This document shows positions 5,930 to 6,167 of a stretch of DNA of 6,167 nucleotides, piece by piece. How positions within the stretch are numbered: the stretch's first letter is position 1; each line of letters starts with the position of its first letter. The stretch spans positions 1-6,167 of the forward strand of contig WQXX01000067.1 of the NCBI GenBank assembly GCA_009781535.1. Reading direction: 5' to 3'. Position numbers and translations under genes: made by a program. The notes under the pieces are model-generated. The model had not been told where the DNA came from. It saw only the letters and a list, made by a program, of their open reading frames with translations, and did not search any database. The stretch comes from Coriobacteriia bacterium. Lineage in GTDB: Bacteria > Actinomycetota > Coriobacteriia > Coriobacteriales > UBA8131.

Positions 5930-5977
5930 GTGTCATTGGGGACGAACGTGTCATTGGGGACGCGTGTCATTGGGGAC
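5930..5977 (+). repeat. Three direct 14-bp repeats upstream of the transposase
   Basis: GTGTCATTGGGGAC occurs identically at 5930-5943, 5948-5961 and 5964-5977, separated by 4 and 2 bases; each is followed by G. They sit 55 bases before the transposase start and probably belong to its end or its associated repeat family. No inverted partner (GTCCCC) is seen within the window. Confidence 0.92.
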
Positions 5978-5985
5978 GTATAATT

Positions 5986-6014
5986 TTGACAGAATCGGCA
6001 ACATGGATTATCCT
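5986..6014 (+). promoter_or_regulatory. Candidate promoter of the transposase gene
   Basis: A perfect TTGACA (5986-5991) is separated by 17 bases from TATCCT (6009-6014, four of six matches). Transcription would start near 6021, right at the ribosome site, giving a very short leader. An exact TATAAT at 5979-5984 is an alternative -10 but its best -35 (TTGGGG inside repeat two) is spaced 19 bp. Confidence 0.45.
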
Positions 6015-6032
6015 GATGCTGAGGTGATTAAA

Positions 6033-6167
6033 ATGGCAAGACACGCAAGACAACTGAGCGCAAGTGGTATCTACCATGTGATGCTAAGAGGCATCAACCA
6101 CACGCAGCTCTTCTACGATGACGATGACAGACTTGCTTTCCTGGAAAGGCTGGCACACCTTCAAGAC
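6033..6167 (+). CDS. IS200-like / REP-associated tyrosine (Y1) transposase, N-terminal fragment
   Basis: The first 45 codons are present and the frame is open to the right edge. The segment ARQLSASGIYHVMLRGIN (4-21), then LFYDDDDRLAFLERL (26-40), matches the start of Y1_Tnp proteins of the TnpA_REP (RAYT) group, which usually read GxYHVxxRGxN then F-x-D-D-x-D-R-x-x-F-L. These single-strand DNA transposases are HUH nucleases; the HUH motif and catalytic tyrosine would lie beyond the window, so activity cannot be judged. GAGGTG at 6021-6026 is six bases before the ATG. Repeats just upstream fit a mobile or REP-linked origin. Whether the element is intact is unknown. Confidence 0.88.
   Translation, partial: MARHARQLSASGIYHVMLRGINHTQLFYDDDDRLAFLERLAHLQD

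Overview
The window is bacterial and chromosomal in character. It carries a housekeeping tRNA synthetase, a membrane/polyphosphate operon, a metal exporter, an initiator tRNA and the edge of a mobile element. Strong Shine-Dalgarno sequences, a tRNA with an encoded CCA end, moderate GC content (by eye a little over half) and short gaps suggest a Gram-positive-type genome. An actinobacterium of the Coriobacteriia kind is my guess, but nothing in the window proves the phylum.

Layout. 1-1028 (minus): the N-terminal 342 codons of arginyl-tRNA synthetase, running off the left edge. 1029-1281: a divergent intergenic region with a TATAAT box for argS and five abutting 14-bp repeats. 1282-4513 (plus): a compact operon of a short NfeD-like membrane protein, an SPFH/slipin protein and a two-domain PPK2 polyphosphate kinase, closed by a rho-independent terminator at 4574-4604. 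4670-5677 (plus): a cation diffusion facilitator exporter whose start codon is unclear. 5732-5808 (plus): initiator tRNA-Met followed by a terminator. 5930-6167: three direct repeats, a promoter candidate and the first 45 codons of an IS200-like/REP-associated (Y1) transposase, running off the right edge.

How the genes relate. NfeD and slipin are a well-known pair acting on membrane organisation or quality. PPK2 of the fused two-domain class normally makes ADP from AMP with polyphosphate. Its start codon directly abuts the slipin stop codon, so the three are probably made together. The CDF exporter and the tRNA are separate functions.

Most unusual signal. Short tandem repeats recur at five places in about 6 kb, with five unrelated units: a 6 x 18-bp in-frame insertion in the argS catalytic domain, 5 x 14 bp in the argS/nfeD intergenic region, 3 x 42 bp and 3 x 27 bp in-frame in the PPK2 inter-domain linker, and 3 near-tandem 14-mers before the transposase. 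The coding arrays all keep the reading frame. I see no clear undescribed multi-gene defence or biosynthetic system here.
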